NCBI RefSeq assembly: GCF_902459655.1
Contig: NZ_CABPSB010000004.1
Location: forward strand, 285,966 to 349,965
DNA from: Pandoraea anhela
GTDB taxonomy: Bacteria; Pseudomonadota; Gammaproteobacteria; Burkholderiales; Burkholderiaceae
DNA length: 64,000 nucleotides
Direction: 5' to 3'
In this document: positions 16,502 to 25,100 of the stretch, one piece after another
Numbering within the stretch: the first letter of the stretch is position 1
How the letters are laid out: each line of letters opens with the position of its first letter
Notes under the pieces: model-generated
What the model saw: only the letters and a program-made list of their open reading frames with translations
Database searches by the model: none
Told to the model about the DNA's origin: nothing
Translations under genes and position numbers: made by a program

Positions 16502-17215
16502 TCACCGTACTGGCAAGAACTGAAGGAATTGCGCCCCTAACAAGTTCTGCACATAACCGATGCCGGCACGTCGATACTTCTCGTCGAGCATCTCCGCGAG
16601 GAGATCGAGCCGGCCGATGATCTTGCCGAACTCACGCTCGAAGCTGACATTGCGTACGTCACCGATCTCGTTGGCCAGCAGTAGCGGTTTGCCCGTCATG
16701 TCGCGACGACTCGCCAATAACCACGCCGCAATTTCCACATTGCGAGCTGCGTTGTAAATGCGTTGCGCGTCCAGCCCGTCACTCAGGTAGAACACCGTCG
16801 TTCCCCCATGCGCCGCGATGATCGTGTCGGCAAGACTGTAGACGAACGCAGCAACGCGATCTCCGCTGAACGTCGGGTCCAAAGACAGCGACAATGCCCT
16901 CACGTCCCGGAGATCCTTCAACTCTGCCAGCGTGCGACGTCCCTCGACGGCGGCACGCAACTGTGCGAGCGCATCGGCTTGCGTCGCCACACCACGCTTG
17001 CGCCACTCACGGGGATTTCGCTTATAGAGCTTGTCGGCCAGTAGAAACAAGCTCTCCAGGTTCGCGCGCATGCCCAGCGTGGCCATGCGATTGATATCCG
17101 TCTGCGCGAGATCTGCGGTCGTCATCGACGTCGAGCGCACCTTGCCGTGATCCACCGGGACGTCCTGATACGAGGCGCAGCCCGCACATATGACTGCCAT
17201 CATGGCAGCACTCAT
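16502..17215 (-). CDS. Putative lipoprotein of unknown function (237 aa)
   Basis: I do not recognise the family. The protein has a very short hydrophobic leader MSAAMMAVICAGC ending in a lipobox-like CAGC, then a 220-residue soluble helical region with basic patches (KLYKRNPREWRKRG) and a conserved-looking C-terminus. The frame is open to 17332, which would add a long Arg-rich leader. The ATG at 17215 was preferred because AGGAG lies 7 bases upstream. The leader lacks the usual N-terminal Lys/Arg, so a start between 17215 and 17332 (for example a GTG) remains possible. An 8-bp tandem repeat lies about 300 bp upstream. Confidence 0.65.
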   Translation of the reverse strand: MSAAMMAVICAGCASYQDVPVDHGKVRSTSMTTADLAQTDINRMATLGMRANLESLFLLADKLYKRNPREWRKRGVATQADALAQLRAAVEGRRTLAELKDLRDVRALSLSLDPTFSGDRVAAFVYSLADTIIAAHGGTTVFYLSDGLDAQRIYNAARNVEIAAWLLASRRDMTGKPLLLANEIGDVRNVSFEREFGKIIGRLDLLAEMLDEKYRRAGIGYVQNLLGAQFLQFLPVR

Positions 17216-17519
17216 GGCAACGCTCCTGGCGCCCCCCGTGGCAGCCCTCGTGACAACGACCGCTGCCCGCCACCGTCGCGCTGCGCGAACCGGCGATGGC
17301 CGTGGTGGGAGCGAAGCAAGCCTTCGATTCATAACGGTGCCGTCTTTGAGTCAGCAAAGACTCTACGCGATCAACGCCCTTCTTTCGCGTCTACGCCCGA
17401 CGAAAAATTGTGACATTCGGTAACGGATTATTATCAGGCGACCTGATCAACCCGTTACCCGTACCTTCACTCGCCATCGCGTGCTCTCCCGAGCCTATCG
17501 CCTGTGTGACCTCCTGCGC

Positions 17520-17572
17520 ATCTATGAATCTATGAATCTATGAATCTATGAATCTATGAATCTATGAATCTA
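17520..17572. repeat. 8-bp tandem repeat (ATCTATGA, six copies)
   Basis: Six perfect copies of ATCTATGA fill 17520-17567, followed by a partial seventh (ATCTA). The array lies in the 419-bp interval between the stop of the CoA-transferase gene (17635) and the start of the lipoprotein gene (17215), on the upstream side of the latter. Nothing else is recognised in that interval. Perfect short repeats of this kind change copy number by slippage. Confidence 0.9.
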
Positions 17573-17634
17573 GTGCAGCGAATGCCGTCAGAACCGCCCT
17601 CAGCCATCGCCCCAAGCGAGTCGGCGTCTTCGCA

Positions 17635-18717
17635 TCAGGGCAGCAACGCCTCTCGCGTTTGCGCAAACAGCGGATGCGCCATCGCCTCCTCAAGGCGCAG
17701 TACCGGTGTCACACAGCAATCGGCTTTGGCGAAACGCGCCGTCCAGTCCGCTTGCGAAGCGCTGGCGAACACGACCGCTAACTCAGCCTGAAGCGTTAAG
17801 GCGTCCTCGCCACCGATCGCTTGCCCGAGCGACCAGTGACGCGGTTTCCAATCGCTGCGTTCGAGTACATCGCACAACGTCTCCCAGAACTTCAGTTCAA
17901 GCGCGCCCACGGCCATATAGCGGCCGTCGAGCGTGCGATACACCTGATAGCACGGCACGCCGCCGTTCAACAAATCCCTGCCCGCGCGCGAAGCCTTGCC
18001 TCGACAGTGAAGCGCGACCGCAGGAACGAGGTTCGAACGAAACACTTCGTGCGTCATCGAGATATCGAGCCAGCGCCCGCGTCCGGTACGTTGCGCGGCG
18101 ACGAGCGCCGCCAGCACCGATTGCACGGCCGCTTGTGCGCCGCCGTACAGGTCTCCAATCTGAAAATTCGGCACGATGGGCGCATCCCTCGCGTCGCTGA
18201 GTTGATCGAGCACGCCCGCGTAGCCGATGTAGTTGATGTCGTGCCCGGCTGCTTGCGACATCGCCCCTTGCTGCCCGTAGCCCGAAATCGACGCCATCAC
18301 CAGCGAAGGCCGAATGCGCGCCAGTGTCTCGAAATCGAACCCCAATCGCGCCATGACGCCAGGCCGGAACCCTTCGATCAAGATGTCCGCATGGGCGACA
18401 TGATCCAGAAAAATCGCACGGTCGTCGGCCTGCTTGAGGTCGAGTCGCTCGACCGACTTGCCACGGTTGAGCAGTCGCCAGAATGCGCCAGGGGCAGACT
18501 CCCCTTCACGCAACATCATCTCGCGGGCATAGTCACCTGCGCCCTTGTCTTCGATCTTAATGACATGCGCCCCCATTTCCGCGAGACGCAATCCGGCCAG
18601 CGGGCCCGGCAAAAGGCGCGTCAGATCAAGGACGGTCACACCGGACAGCGGTCTGTCCGGTGCATCATGCGACGAAAACGATTCGCGGGCATTGGCGGCG
18701 TCGAGAGCTTCGGTCAT
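17635..18717 (-). CDS. Family III CoA-transferase / alpha-methylacyl-CoA racemase-like protein
   Basis: CaiB/BaiF-fold enzyme of 360 aa that would move CoA between carboxylic acids or racemise a 2-methylacyl-CoA. The N-terminal half has GVTVLDLTRLLPGPLAG (26-42) and the CoA-binding stretch DILIEGFRPGVMARLG. The GHDINYIGYAGVL block (158-170) strongly resembles AMACR-type racemases. The likely catalytic aspartate is D189 in QIGDLYGGA. The frame opens at 18807, but the ATG at 18717 (MTEALDAANARES) gives a normal start. It is the last gene of the cluster with the aconitase-like hydratase, 109 bp after the second CoA-transferase. The acyl substrate is unknown. Confidence 0.85.
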   Translation of the reverse strand: MTEALDAANARESFSSHDAPDRPLSGVTVLDLTRLLPGPLAGLRLAEMGAHVIKIEDKGAGDYAREMMLREGESAPGAFWRLLNRGKSVERLDLKQADDRAIFLDHVAHADILIEGFRPGVMARLGFDFETLARIRPSLVMASISGYGQQGAMSQAAGHDINYIGYAGVLDQLSDARDAPIVPNFQIGDLYGGAQAAVQSVLAALVAAQRTGRGRWLDISMTHEVFRSNLVPAVALHCRGKASRAGRDLLNGGVPCYQVYRTLDGRYMAVGALELKFWETLCDVLERSDWKPRHWSLGQAIGGEDALTLQAELAVVFASASQADWTARFAKADCCVTPVLRLEEAMAHPLFAQTREALLP

Positions 18718-18826
18718 GGCGTGGATGTGGTGACGGTGGATGTTCGTACCGTACCGCGCTCGTCCATGGCGCCGCAAGCAGACAACACGCCGAAGTCCTT
18801 CGGACAATGCCTAAAAACCGAGCCCT

Positions 18827-20110
18827 TCAGCGGCGACTGGCACCGTCTTGCCCAAAAACGGGACCGGCGGGGTCGCCCGCACCGGATACGTCGTCCGGCA
18901 TCGATCCGTCCGCCGGTCCCGCCACCACCCCCTCGCTCAACAGGCGCGCGATCTGGTTATCGAGATATCCCAGATCCCGCAGAATCTCATTCGTGTGTTC
19001 GCCTGACGCCGCTAATGGACGGCGCGCCGGCAGGCGTTGCCCTGCCATGGTGATCGGTAGCAACGGCACCTGCGTACGCTCGCCGTCGGGGGTCGTCAGA
19101 TCGCCCAGACCACCGCTCGCCAGCAAGTGGGGATCGTCGAACAATGCCTCCGGCTTCACGATCGGCGCAAACGGCAGCCCGTGGCGCTCGAACGCCGCAG
19201 CGAGGTAATCGGCGTCGAAACCCCGCATCATGTCGCGCAGCAACGGCAGCAACCAATCCCGGGCAAGCACCCGGTCGTTGTTCGTCGCGAGTCTCGGGTC
19301 GTCCGCAAGATCCTGACGGCCGAACACGTCGCAGAAAACGCGCCATTGACTATCGCTGACGACGGCCAGGAATATCTGGACACCATCGCGTGCGGCGAAC
19401 ACGTCGTAAACACCCCAGGCGGACACGCGCGCCGGCATCGGGTCGGGGGCGGTGCCGGTAACTGCGTACTGCTGCATGTGCTGCGCCGCAAGCAGAACGC
19501 AATTCTCGAAGAGCGCTCCCTGCACTTCCTGCCCTCTGCCCGTCGTCTTGCGTTCATAGAGCGCCGCCAATGCGGCGAGCGCGCCGAATACGCCGCCCAT
19601 GATGTCGTTGACCGATGTCCCCGCACGCAACGGTTGTCCAGGGGGGCCCGTCATATACGCAAGTCCCGCCATCATCTGCACGACTTCATCAAGTGCCGTA
19701 CGCGCCGCATAAGGACCGGGCAGAAAGCCTTTGAGCGAGACGTAGACGAGCGCCGGGTTCAACCGCGACACGGTCGCATAATCCAATCCGATCTGACGCA
19801 TGCGCCCGGGTTTGAAATTCTCCGTGAGTACATCCGCCGTACCGACCAGCCGCAGGATCAATTCCCGGCCCTCGGGGCGAGTGATGTCCACGGCGAGGCT
19901 ACGCTTATTGCGGTTGAACGTTCGAAAAAAACCCGCGCCGGTCCCTAGCAGACGCCGCGTGGCGTCGCCACCGACCGGCTCGACCTTGATGACGTCGGCA
20001 CCGAGATCGCCGAGCACCATACCGCACGCCGGCCCCATGACCATATGAGAAAACTCCACGACTCGAATGCCTTTCAACGGCATTGGCGCCGTGGGAGATG
20101 CGTCCTGCAT
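18827..20110 (-). CDS. Family III (CaiB/BaiF) CoA-transferase
   Basis: Class III acyl-CoA transferase of 427 aa. The family start GIRVVEFSHMVMGPACGMVLGDLGADVIKVEP (residues 14-45; the GP..G and DLGADVIKVE parts are diagnostic) is followed by FNRNKRSLAVDI, VLTENFKPGRMRQIGL and the catalytic aspartate D169 in TSVNDIMGG. The C-terminal third includes the conserved RHGLPFAPI segment. It starts 3 bp after the stop of the aconitase-like gene, so the two are translationally linked. The likely role is to activate or deactivate the acid handled by the hydratase; the actual substrate cannot be read from sequence. The last 30 residues are Gly/Pro-rich and look non-conserved. Confidence 0.87.
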   Translation of the reverse strand: MQDASPTAPMPLKGIRVVEFSHMVMGPACGMVLGDLGADVIKVEPVGGDATRRLLGTGAGFFRTFNRNKRSLAVDITRPEGRELILRLVGTADVLTENFKPGRMRQIGLDYATVSRLNPALVYVSLKGFLPGPYAARTALDEVVQMMAGLAYMTGPPGQPLRAGTSVNDIMGGVFGALAALAALYERKTTGRGQEVQGALFENCVLLAAQHMQQYAVTGTAPDPMPARVSAWGVYDVFAARDGVQIFLAVVSDSQWRVFCDVFGRQDLADDPRLATNNDRVLARDWLLPLLRDMMRGFDADYLAAAFERHGLPFAPIVKPEALFDDPHLLASGGLGDLTTPDGERTQVPLLPITMAGQRLPARRPLAASGEHTNEILRDLGYLDNQIARLLSEGVVAGPADGSMPDDVSGAGDPAGPVFGQDGASRR

Positions 20111-20113
20111 CGG

Positions 20114-22168
20114 CTAACCTCCGGGACCCGCTCGTGACGCCTCACCGCTGCGCCACGCCGGCGTGCAAGCCGTGTGCACGGTGCGCGCAGTGTGCGCCGT
20201 GTGAGAAGCGAATCCATCGCGTCGTAATTGATCGAAGCCGACGATATACCCCGCCAGGGCACTCGCCGCCACCGTGGCCGGACTGCCCAGCCACATTTGC
20301 CCCGGGCCTGAGCGTCCGGGGAAGTTCCGGTTCTGCGCACTGATGACGACGTCGTCCGATGCCGTCGAAACGCCGGGCCCCGCGTTGACACAGGCCCCGC
20401 AGCCCGGTGACAGCATCGTTACGCCTGCGGCCGTGAACACAGCTGCGTAGCCCTGCGCCTCGCACCATTGGCGAACGTCTTCGCTTCCATACTGCAAATA
20501 AAAGCGCACGCCATCGGCGACGCGGTGGCCTTGCGACAGTCCCCAGGCGAGCACGTCGTGGCACGCCCGCAGATCGTCGCGCTTGCTCCCGGTACACGAT
20601 CCGCCATAAGCGATATCGATCGGTACTGCCGCCGAGAGCTCGGCCAGCGCCACGCCGTTCCCCGGATCTCCGGGACTCGCCACCATCGCACCTAACTGCG
20701 CACAATCGATTTCAATCACATGCGCATACGACGCCTGCGTATCGCTCGTCATCCACGCCTCCAGCGTTACTTCGATTCCGCGTCGCTCCCGCAAATACCG
20801 TACGGTTTCGTCGTCGGGCACGATCAGCCCGGTCAGCCCTCCGATCTCGGCCACCATGTTGGTCAGCGTGGCGCGCTCGTCGGTCGACAAGTGTGCTACG
20901 GCCTCACCGGAGAATTCGATGATTTGCCCGATCGCGCGGCCATCGCGGATGTACGGCAAATGAAGCAGATGCAAGGCGAGATCCTTCGCACCCACGCCCG
21001 CCGGCAAGCGCGAGCGCAGATGGACAAGGCAGGTGCCGGGCACCGCAAGTCGCGCATCCCCGGTCAGCCAGGCATTCGCCATCTCCGTGGCGCCCACACC
21101 GAAAGCGAAAGCGCCGATGGCGCCGCAATGGGGCGTGTGAGAGTCCGTGCCGACAATGACTTGTCCCGGCAGCGCATAGCGCTCCAGCATCAGCGCATGG
21201 CATATCCCCTCCGAGCCGCCGCCTGCGGCGCGTCCATGAAGACGCAGACCGTATTGCGCGCAAAACTCGCGTTGGACCGTACCTAAACGCTGCGCCGCAT
21301 CCACGATCTGCGGTGAGCGGCTGCCATCTTCTGAAAGCGCGTCCAGATGTGTCAGATGATCCTCGAAGCACAGCACCGTGGCCGGCTCGTGCAATTCAGG
21401 GACGTCGCCGCCGAATGCGTGGCGCAGGAAGCTCACTGCCATCGGCGTGACGTATTCATGAGAAAAACGCCAGCTTGCGGGGACGAACACCGCATCTCCC
21501 GCCCTTACGCGGGCAACGCCCAACGCTTTCGCGACGATCTTTTCGCCGTAGGTCATGGCGCCCGCCGCATGCGCAGGCTGCGGCGGCGCGATATCGCCCG
21601 ACAACCGCCGTCGCGTATAACCGAACAGCCCGCCGCTGCGCACGACAGCCTCGCCCAACGGATCGCAATCCTCGAGAAATGCGTCGATCGGGATTGCCTC
21701 CCCGTTCTGCAACCGCTCCGCCAGCGTGAGATCGGTCGACATCAGCAGCCCCAGGTTCTGGCAATTTTGCGCATAAATGCGCTCGAAGCTTTCCGCAATC
21801 ACGATACGGATGCCTGCGCACCATTCGGCAAACGGACTCGCCTCTCGCGACGAGCCTTTGCCTCGCCGCAGCCCGGCCACCGACAACGCGAAGCCTCCTT
21901 CGCGCACCGCCTTCGGCTTGACGGGAAAAACGCCCGCCGGGTCTGCGGTGTCTTCGTTGCACCGTAAGCCCACGTAAGCGTAGTCGCCCAGCGACTCGTC
22001 GAACGCAAGACACGCGCGGGCGGGCGTGATTTCGTCGGTGGATATCTGGTCGCGCAGCGCGCCGGCCTCTGCCCGCGTCAATACTTCGCCGGCCAGTTGG
22101 CGGTCAATCGCCTCGGCCCGGTCGCTCAACCACAGCACCCGACCATTCAATTGCACGGTGGCTTGCAT
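20114..22168 (-). CDS. Aconitase/isopropylmalate-isomerase-like hydratase, single chain with N-terminal swivel domain
   Basis: Fe-S hydro-lyase of the aconitase superfamily, 684 aa. The LeuD-like swivel domain comes first: the ISTDEITPA stretch (42-50) and the substrate-loop motif GKGSSREA (103-110) followed by IRIVIAESFERIYAQN. The LeuC-like core follows from about 205: the VGTDSHTPHCGAIGAFAFGVGATE block around 339-362, and the three cluster ligands C525 (GGSCTGSK), C590 and C593 (GCGACV). Usual aconitases have the swivel domain at the C-terminus, so the order is reversed. The start at 22168 has a GAGGAG ribosome site; an upstream ATG-like start adds nine residues only. It is operonic with two CoA-transferases, so a C4-C6 hydroxy or unsaturated dicarboxylate is a reasonable substrate guess. 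Confidence 0.85.
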   Translation of the reverse strand: MQATVQLNGRVLWLSDRAEAIDRQLAGEVLTRAEAGALRDQISTDEITPARACLAFDESLGDYAYVGLRCNEDTADPAGVFPVKPKAVREGGFALSVAGLRRGKGSSREASPFAEWCAGIRIVIAESFERIYAQNCQNLGLLMSTDLTLAERLQNGEAIPIDAFLEDCDPLGEAVVRSGGLFGYTRRRLSGDIAPPQPAHAAGAMTYGEKIVAKALGVARVRAGDAVFVPASWRFSHEYVTPMAVSFLRHAFGGDVPELHEPATVLCFEDHLTHLDALSEDGSRSPQIVDAAQRLGTVQREFCAQYGLRLHGRAAGGGSEGICHALMLERYALPGQVIVGTDSHTPHCGAIGAFAFGVGATEMANAWLTGDARLAVPGTCLVHLRSRLPAGVGAKDLALHLLHLPYIRDGRAIGQIIEFSGEAVAHLSTDERATLTNMVAEIGGLTGLIVPDDETVRYLRERRGIEVTLEAWMTSDTQASYAHVIEIDCAQLGAMVASPGDPGNGVALAELSAAVPIDIAYGGSCTGSKRDDLRACHDVLAWGLSQGHRVADGVRFYLQYGSEDVRQWCEAQGYAAVFTAAGVTMLSPGCGACVNAGPGVSTASDDVVISAQNRNFPGRSGPGQMWLGSPATVAASALAGYIVGFDQLRRDGFASHTAHTARTVHTACTPAWRSGEASRAGPGG

Positions 22169-22296
22169 GAGATCGCTCCTCGAATGTTCCCGCATGGGTT
22201 CACCCGTTGGAATTGCAAGTTACGTGCCGACGCCGCAGGCGACAGCGAGGGAAAAGTAAAGTCATGATGTCCAAACGCTCGTTCGTCAGACAACAC

Positions 22297-23373
22297 TCAG
22301 GGGTATTGGCGATTCGCCTGCGTGGCAAACGTATTCGTCCACGTGTCGCCCAACCGGATCTGCGACCGTTGAACCTCGGGTGAGAAGGCGCTCAGCGCCC
22401 TGAGCGCCGTCGCCGGCCCATCGGCCGGCATCATGCCGTCGGGGGAGAAGGCCTCACGACAATTGGCGAACGCCTTGAGATAGAGCACCTTGTTGCCGAG
22501 CAGATAAGGCTCGGGCACCGTCTTGAGCAATTGCGCTGCCGATGCATGTTGCAGCCACTTGTCGGCCCGCACGATCGCGTTCGCTAATGCCTGTACCGTT
22601 CTCGGATTTTTCTGAATGAAGTTTTGGGGTGCATACATCACGGCCGCAGGCATCGGACCACCGAACATTGCGCGGGTGCCTGCCTGCGTACGTGTATCGA
22701 TCAGCACCTTCACGTCGCCCGACTCCTGCAACAACGTCATCATCGGATCCACATTGGAAACCGCGTCGATTTCTCCGCTGCGCGTCGCGGCTACGACGGT
22801 CGCACTGCTCCCCACGCCAACGATCGATACATCGGTCGGTTTCAGTCCGACTTTCGTCAGTGCAACGCTCACCAGCATGTGCGTACTGGACCCCGGCGCG
22901 CTCACTCCGACACGCATGCCCTTCAAATCTTTGACCGACGTCACTTCGTTGGCCCTGCGCTTGACGACGCCAAGCACGAGTTGCGGCGCTGCCCCAAGCA
23001 CGACGAACGACTGGTAGGTCAGTCCCTTGGTCTGCATGAGCAACGTATGCTCGAACGCACCGGTCCCCACATCGGCGCTGCCGCCAACGACGGCCTGCAA
23101 CGCCTTCGAGCCGCCCGCGAAGTCCTCGATGGTGACATCAAGCCCCTCGTCCGCGAAGTAGCCGAGTCGCTCTGCGATGGTGAGGGGCAAGTAGTAGAGG
23201 CCGGGCTTACCGCCCACGGCGATGGTGATCTTCGGCTTTTCGAGCGGCTGGGCCGGTGCAGCGGACGCCCCGGCGCTCAGGCTGAGAGCGATAAAGCCCA
23301 ACGCCATCAGCGTAAGCACGAGAATCAGACGTCCCACGGCTTCGCGCACGCGGCGCGCTTCGGCATGTGTCAT
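22297..23373 (-). CDS. ABC-transporter periplasmic substrate-binding protein (NMT1/SsuA-like)
   Basis: Exported substrate-binding protein of 358 aa. The N-terminus has a signal segment (LILVLTLMALGFIALSLSAG, then ASAAPAQP). The mature part follows the NMT1/SsuA/NrtA pattern: VGGKPGLYYLPLTIAERLGYFADEGLDV in outline (key parts YYLPLTIAERLGYF), GSKALQAVVGGSADVGTGAF, and DLKGMRVGVSAPGSSTHML. Such proteins bind sulfonates, nitrate, pyrimidine precursors or aromatic acids; the ligand here is unknown. No permease or ATPase gene is beside it, so it is an orphan. The ATG at 23373 has a near-perfect GGGAGGAG ribosome site and excludes a longer frame. It precedes the hydratase gene by 128 bp on the same strand. 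Confidence 0.86.
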   Translation of the reverse strand: MTHAEARRVREAVGRLILVLTLMALGFIALSLSAGASAAPAQPLEKPKITIAVGGKPGLYYLPLTIAERLGYFADEGLDVTIEDFAGGSKALQAVVGGSADVGTGAFEHTLLMQTKGLTYQSFVVLGAAPQLVLGVVKRRANEVTSVKDLKGMRVGVSAPGSSTHMLVSVALTKVGLKPTDVSIVGVGSSATVVAATRSGEIDAVSNVDPMMTLLQESGDVKVLIDTRTQAGTRAMFGGPMPAAVMYAPQNFIQKNPRTVQALANAIVRADKWLQHASAAQLLKTVPEPYLLGNKVLYLKAFANCREAFSPDGMMPADGPATALRALSAFSPEVQRSQIRLGDTWTNTFATQANRQYP

Positions 23374-23565
23374 CGCGTGTCTCCTCCCGCATAAGGCGGG
23401 ATACAGGCGCGCCCCGGCTCGTCGGCCGGAATCGCTATCGGCTCCCAGAGCATCCGCCGCCCGCGACACCTCGACAAGAGGTGTTTCGGCATGCCAGACG
23501 TCGCGGTTCACGATGGCTGTTCTTCGGTAGACGCGTTGCGCGGATGCCGATACGGGATGATCCCG

Positions 23566-24525
23566 TCATGCGTCATTCGTCTCAGGTCCTGGATTGCCTT
23601 GATTCCCGTGCCCCCCCGCAACGTTTCGCGCACACAAGTGATCGACCAGCATGCGAGACGCAACAGGTAGGGCGTCGTACCGGCGAACACAGACGACGAG
23701 GCGTCGCTCTGCCCATGGGTCGGTCAACGGCACCATGCGCAACGCCTCGCCGTCCGTTACCTGGGAGTAGATGCCCACCGCTTCCCGGGGCGCGATGGCC
23801 AGCCCGAGTTGGGCCCGCACCATGCGGCACACCGCCTCGAACGTCGAGACATGGATACGAAACTTGACGGTTTTTCCCTGCTCGGCGGCCAGACGCCGAA
23901 ACACGGTGTACATGGCGCTGTCCGGATGAACGCCGATCTGGTCGAAATCCAGCGTTTCGATGAACGACAGCTGCGGTGCGCACGCAAGCGGATGGTCCCG
24001 GTGCAGCACCGTCACGATCTGGTCGTGGCGATAGGGAAAGACCTCGACGTCGCGGGTGTCGACGGCATCCCAGCAAATGCCGATATCCGTGGCGCCGTCC
24101 GCCACGCCGCGTACGACCTGCACGCTGGTGTGCTCCTCGAGATCGACCTTCACCCCTTCGTGCCGACGCAGGAAAGCGCCGAGTTCGTCTGGCAACGTTT
24201 CGACGATCGAGGAAACGTTGGCGAAGATGCGGATATGGCCCCGTACGCCGCTGGTGTATTCCGACAGGTCGCCCTGCATCTTCTCGAGGCTGCGCAGCAC
24301 ATTGCGTGCGTGATGCAGCAACGCTTCGCCCGCCGGGGTAGCCCTGACGCCCCACTTATGGCGCTGCAAGAGCGCCGAGCCGACCAGCGATTCGAGGTCG
24401 TTGATCCGCTTGCTGACGGCAGAAGGCGCGATGAACTCGCGCTCAGCCGCACGGGCAATGCTGCTTTCTTCGCAAACCGCGACGAACAACCGTAACGAAA
24501 CGAGATCGATCCGCCATAGCGCCAT
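23566..24525 (-). CDS. LysR-family transcriptional regulator
   Basis: LysR-type regulator of 319 aa. The N-terminal winged helix-turn-helix (residues 1-60) reads DLVSLRLFVAVCEESS then AREFIAPSAVSKRINDLE in outline, followed by a linker helix and a periplasmic-binding-protein-like effector domain from about residue 92. ATG 24525 has GGAG six bases upstream and gives the canonical N-terminus; the frame is open further to 24630 without similarity. It lies at the head of the same-strand run SBP-hydratase-CoA-transferases and is the obvious candidate regulator of that cluster, with its effector perhaps an intermediate of the pathway. That link is inferred from position. Confidence 0.9.
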   Translation of the reverse strand: MALWRIDLVSLRLFVAVCEESSIARAAEREFIAPSAVSKRINDLESLVGSALLQRHKWGVRATPAGEALLHHARNVLRSLEKMQGDLSEYTSGVRGHIRIFANVSSIVETLPDELGAFLRRHEGVKVDLEEHTSVQVVRGVADGATDIGICWDAVDTRDVEVFPYRHDQIVTVLHRDHPLACAPQLSFIETLDFDQIGVHPDSAMYTVFRRLAAEQGKTVKFRIHVSTFEAVCRMVRAQLGLAIAPREAVGIYSQVTDGEALRMVPLTDPWAERRLVVCVRRYDALPVASRMLVDHLCARNVAGGHGNQGNPGPETNDA

Positions 24526-25100
24526 GCCCGTCTCCAGAAGGCACTGCATTGACAGCGATTTTGCGGCGCATGTGGCAAAAACGCCACTCGGGGCCACCCC
24601 TGAAGACGCACGAAAACAACAGCCGATCAACGCGCCGTGTGTGTGATCCGAAACGAATCACAGGCCACGCTCCGGCAATCGGGAAGCCATGACCTTAGAG
24701 GGAGGTGTGGGGAAGCAACGACCGGAGCGCCCCAGTGACACGGAACCGACGCCGTCTCGACAGGTTGCACGCTCCCATCGGACGTCCTGCGTCCGGTGAA
24801 ATGTCCTTGCGCCGATCCCTCCCAGGACAACCGCCTAACGCATCGCCCCCATCAGCAGAACGGCACTCCAGCCGCCGTCAGCCGTGTTGCGCGGTGCCTC
24901 AGGCGGCGGTGCCGTCGCCAAGGCCATGAACAGCCAACATTTGCAAATGACGATCGCAATCATTTTGTTGACGCTCAATCATCCCGGCATGGTCGCCGGG
25001 TCTGATTTGACTATAGTGCGACGCTATCGACGCGGCAACTGTGAAACGTTTCTAGATTTAACAAACGGCGCCAAGACGGAGCCGGTGGCCGGCCTCTACC
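24526..25100. other. 575-bp interval without a recognised gene
   Basis: It lies between the LysR start and the stop of the iron permease gene, both on the minus strand. It should contain the LysR promoter and the permease 3' end. I found no hairpin with a U-run, no repeat and no convincing small gene; the open frames here have no ribosome site and low-complexity Arg/Pro-rich translations. Confidence 0.5.

Noticed and set aside
17821-19053. A 410-codon plus-strand frame opposite the CoA-transferases
   Set aside because: It is antisense to two genes with family III CoA-transferase motifs, and it has no ribosome site or known domain.
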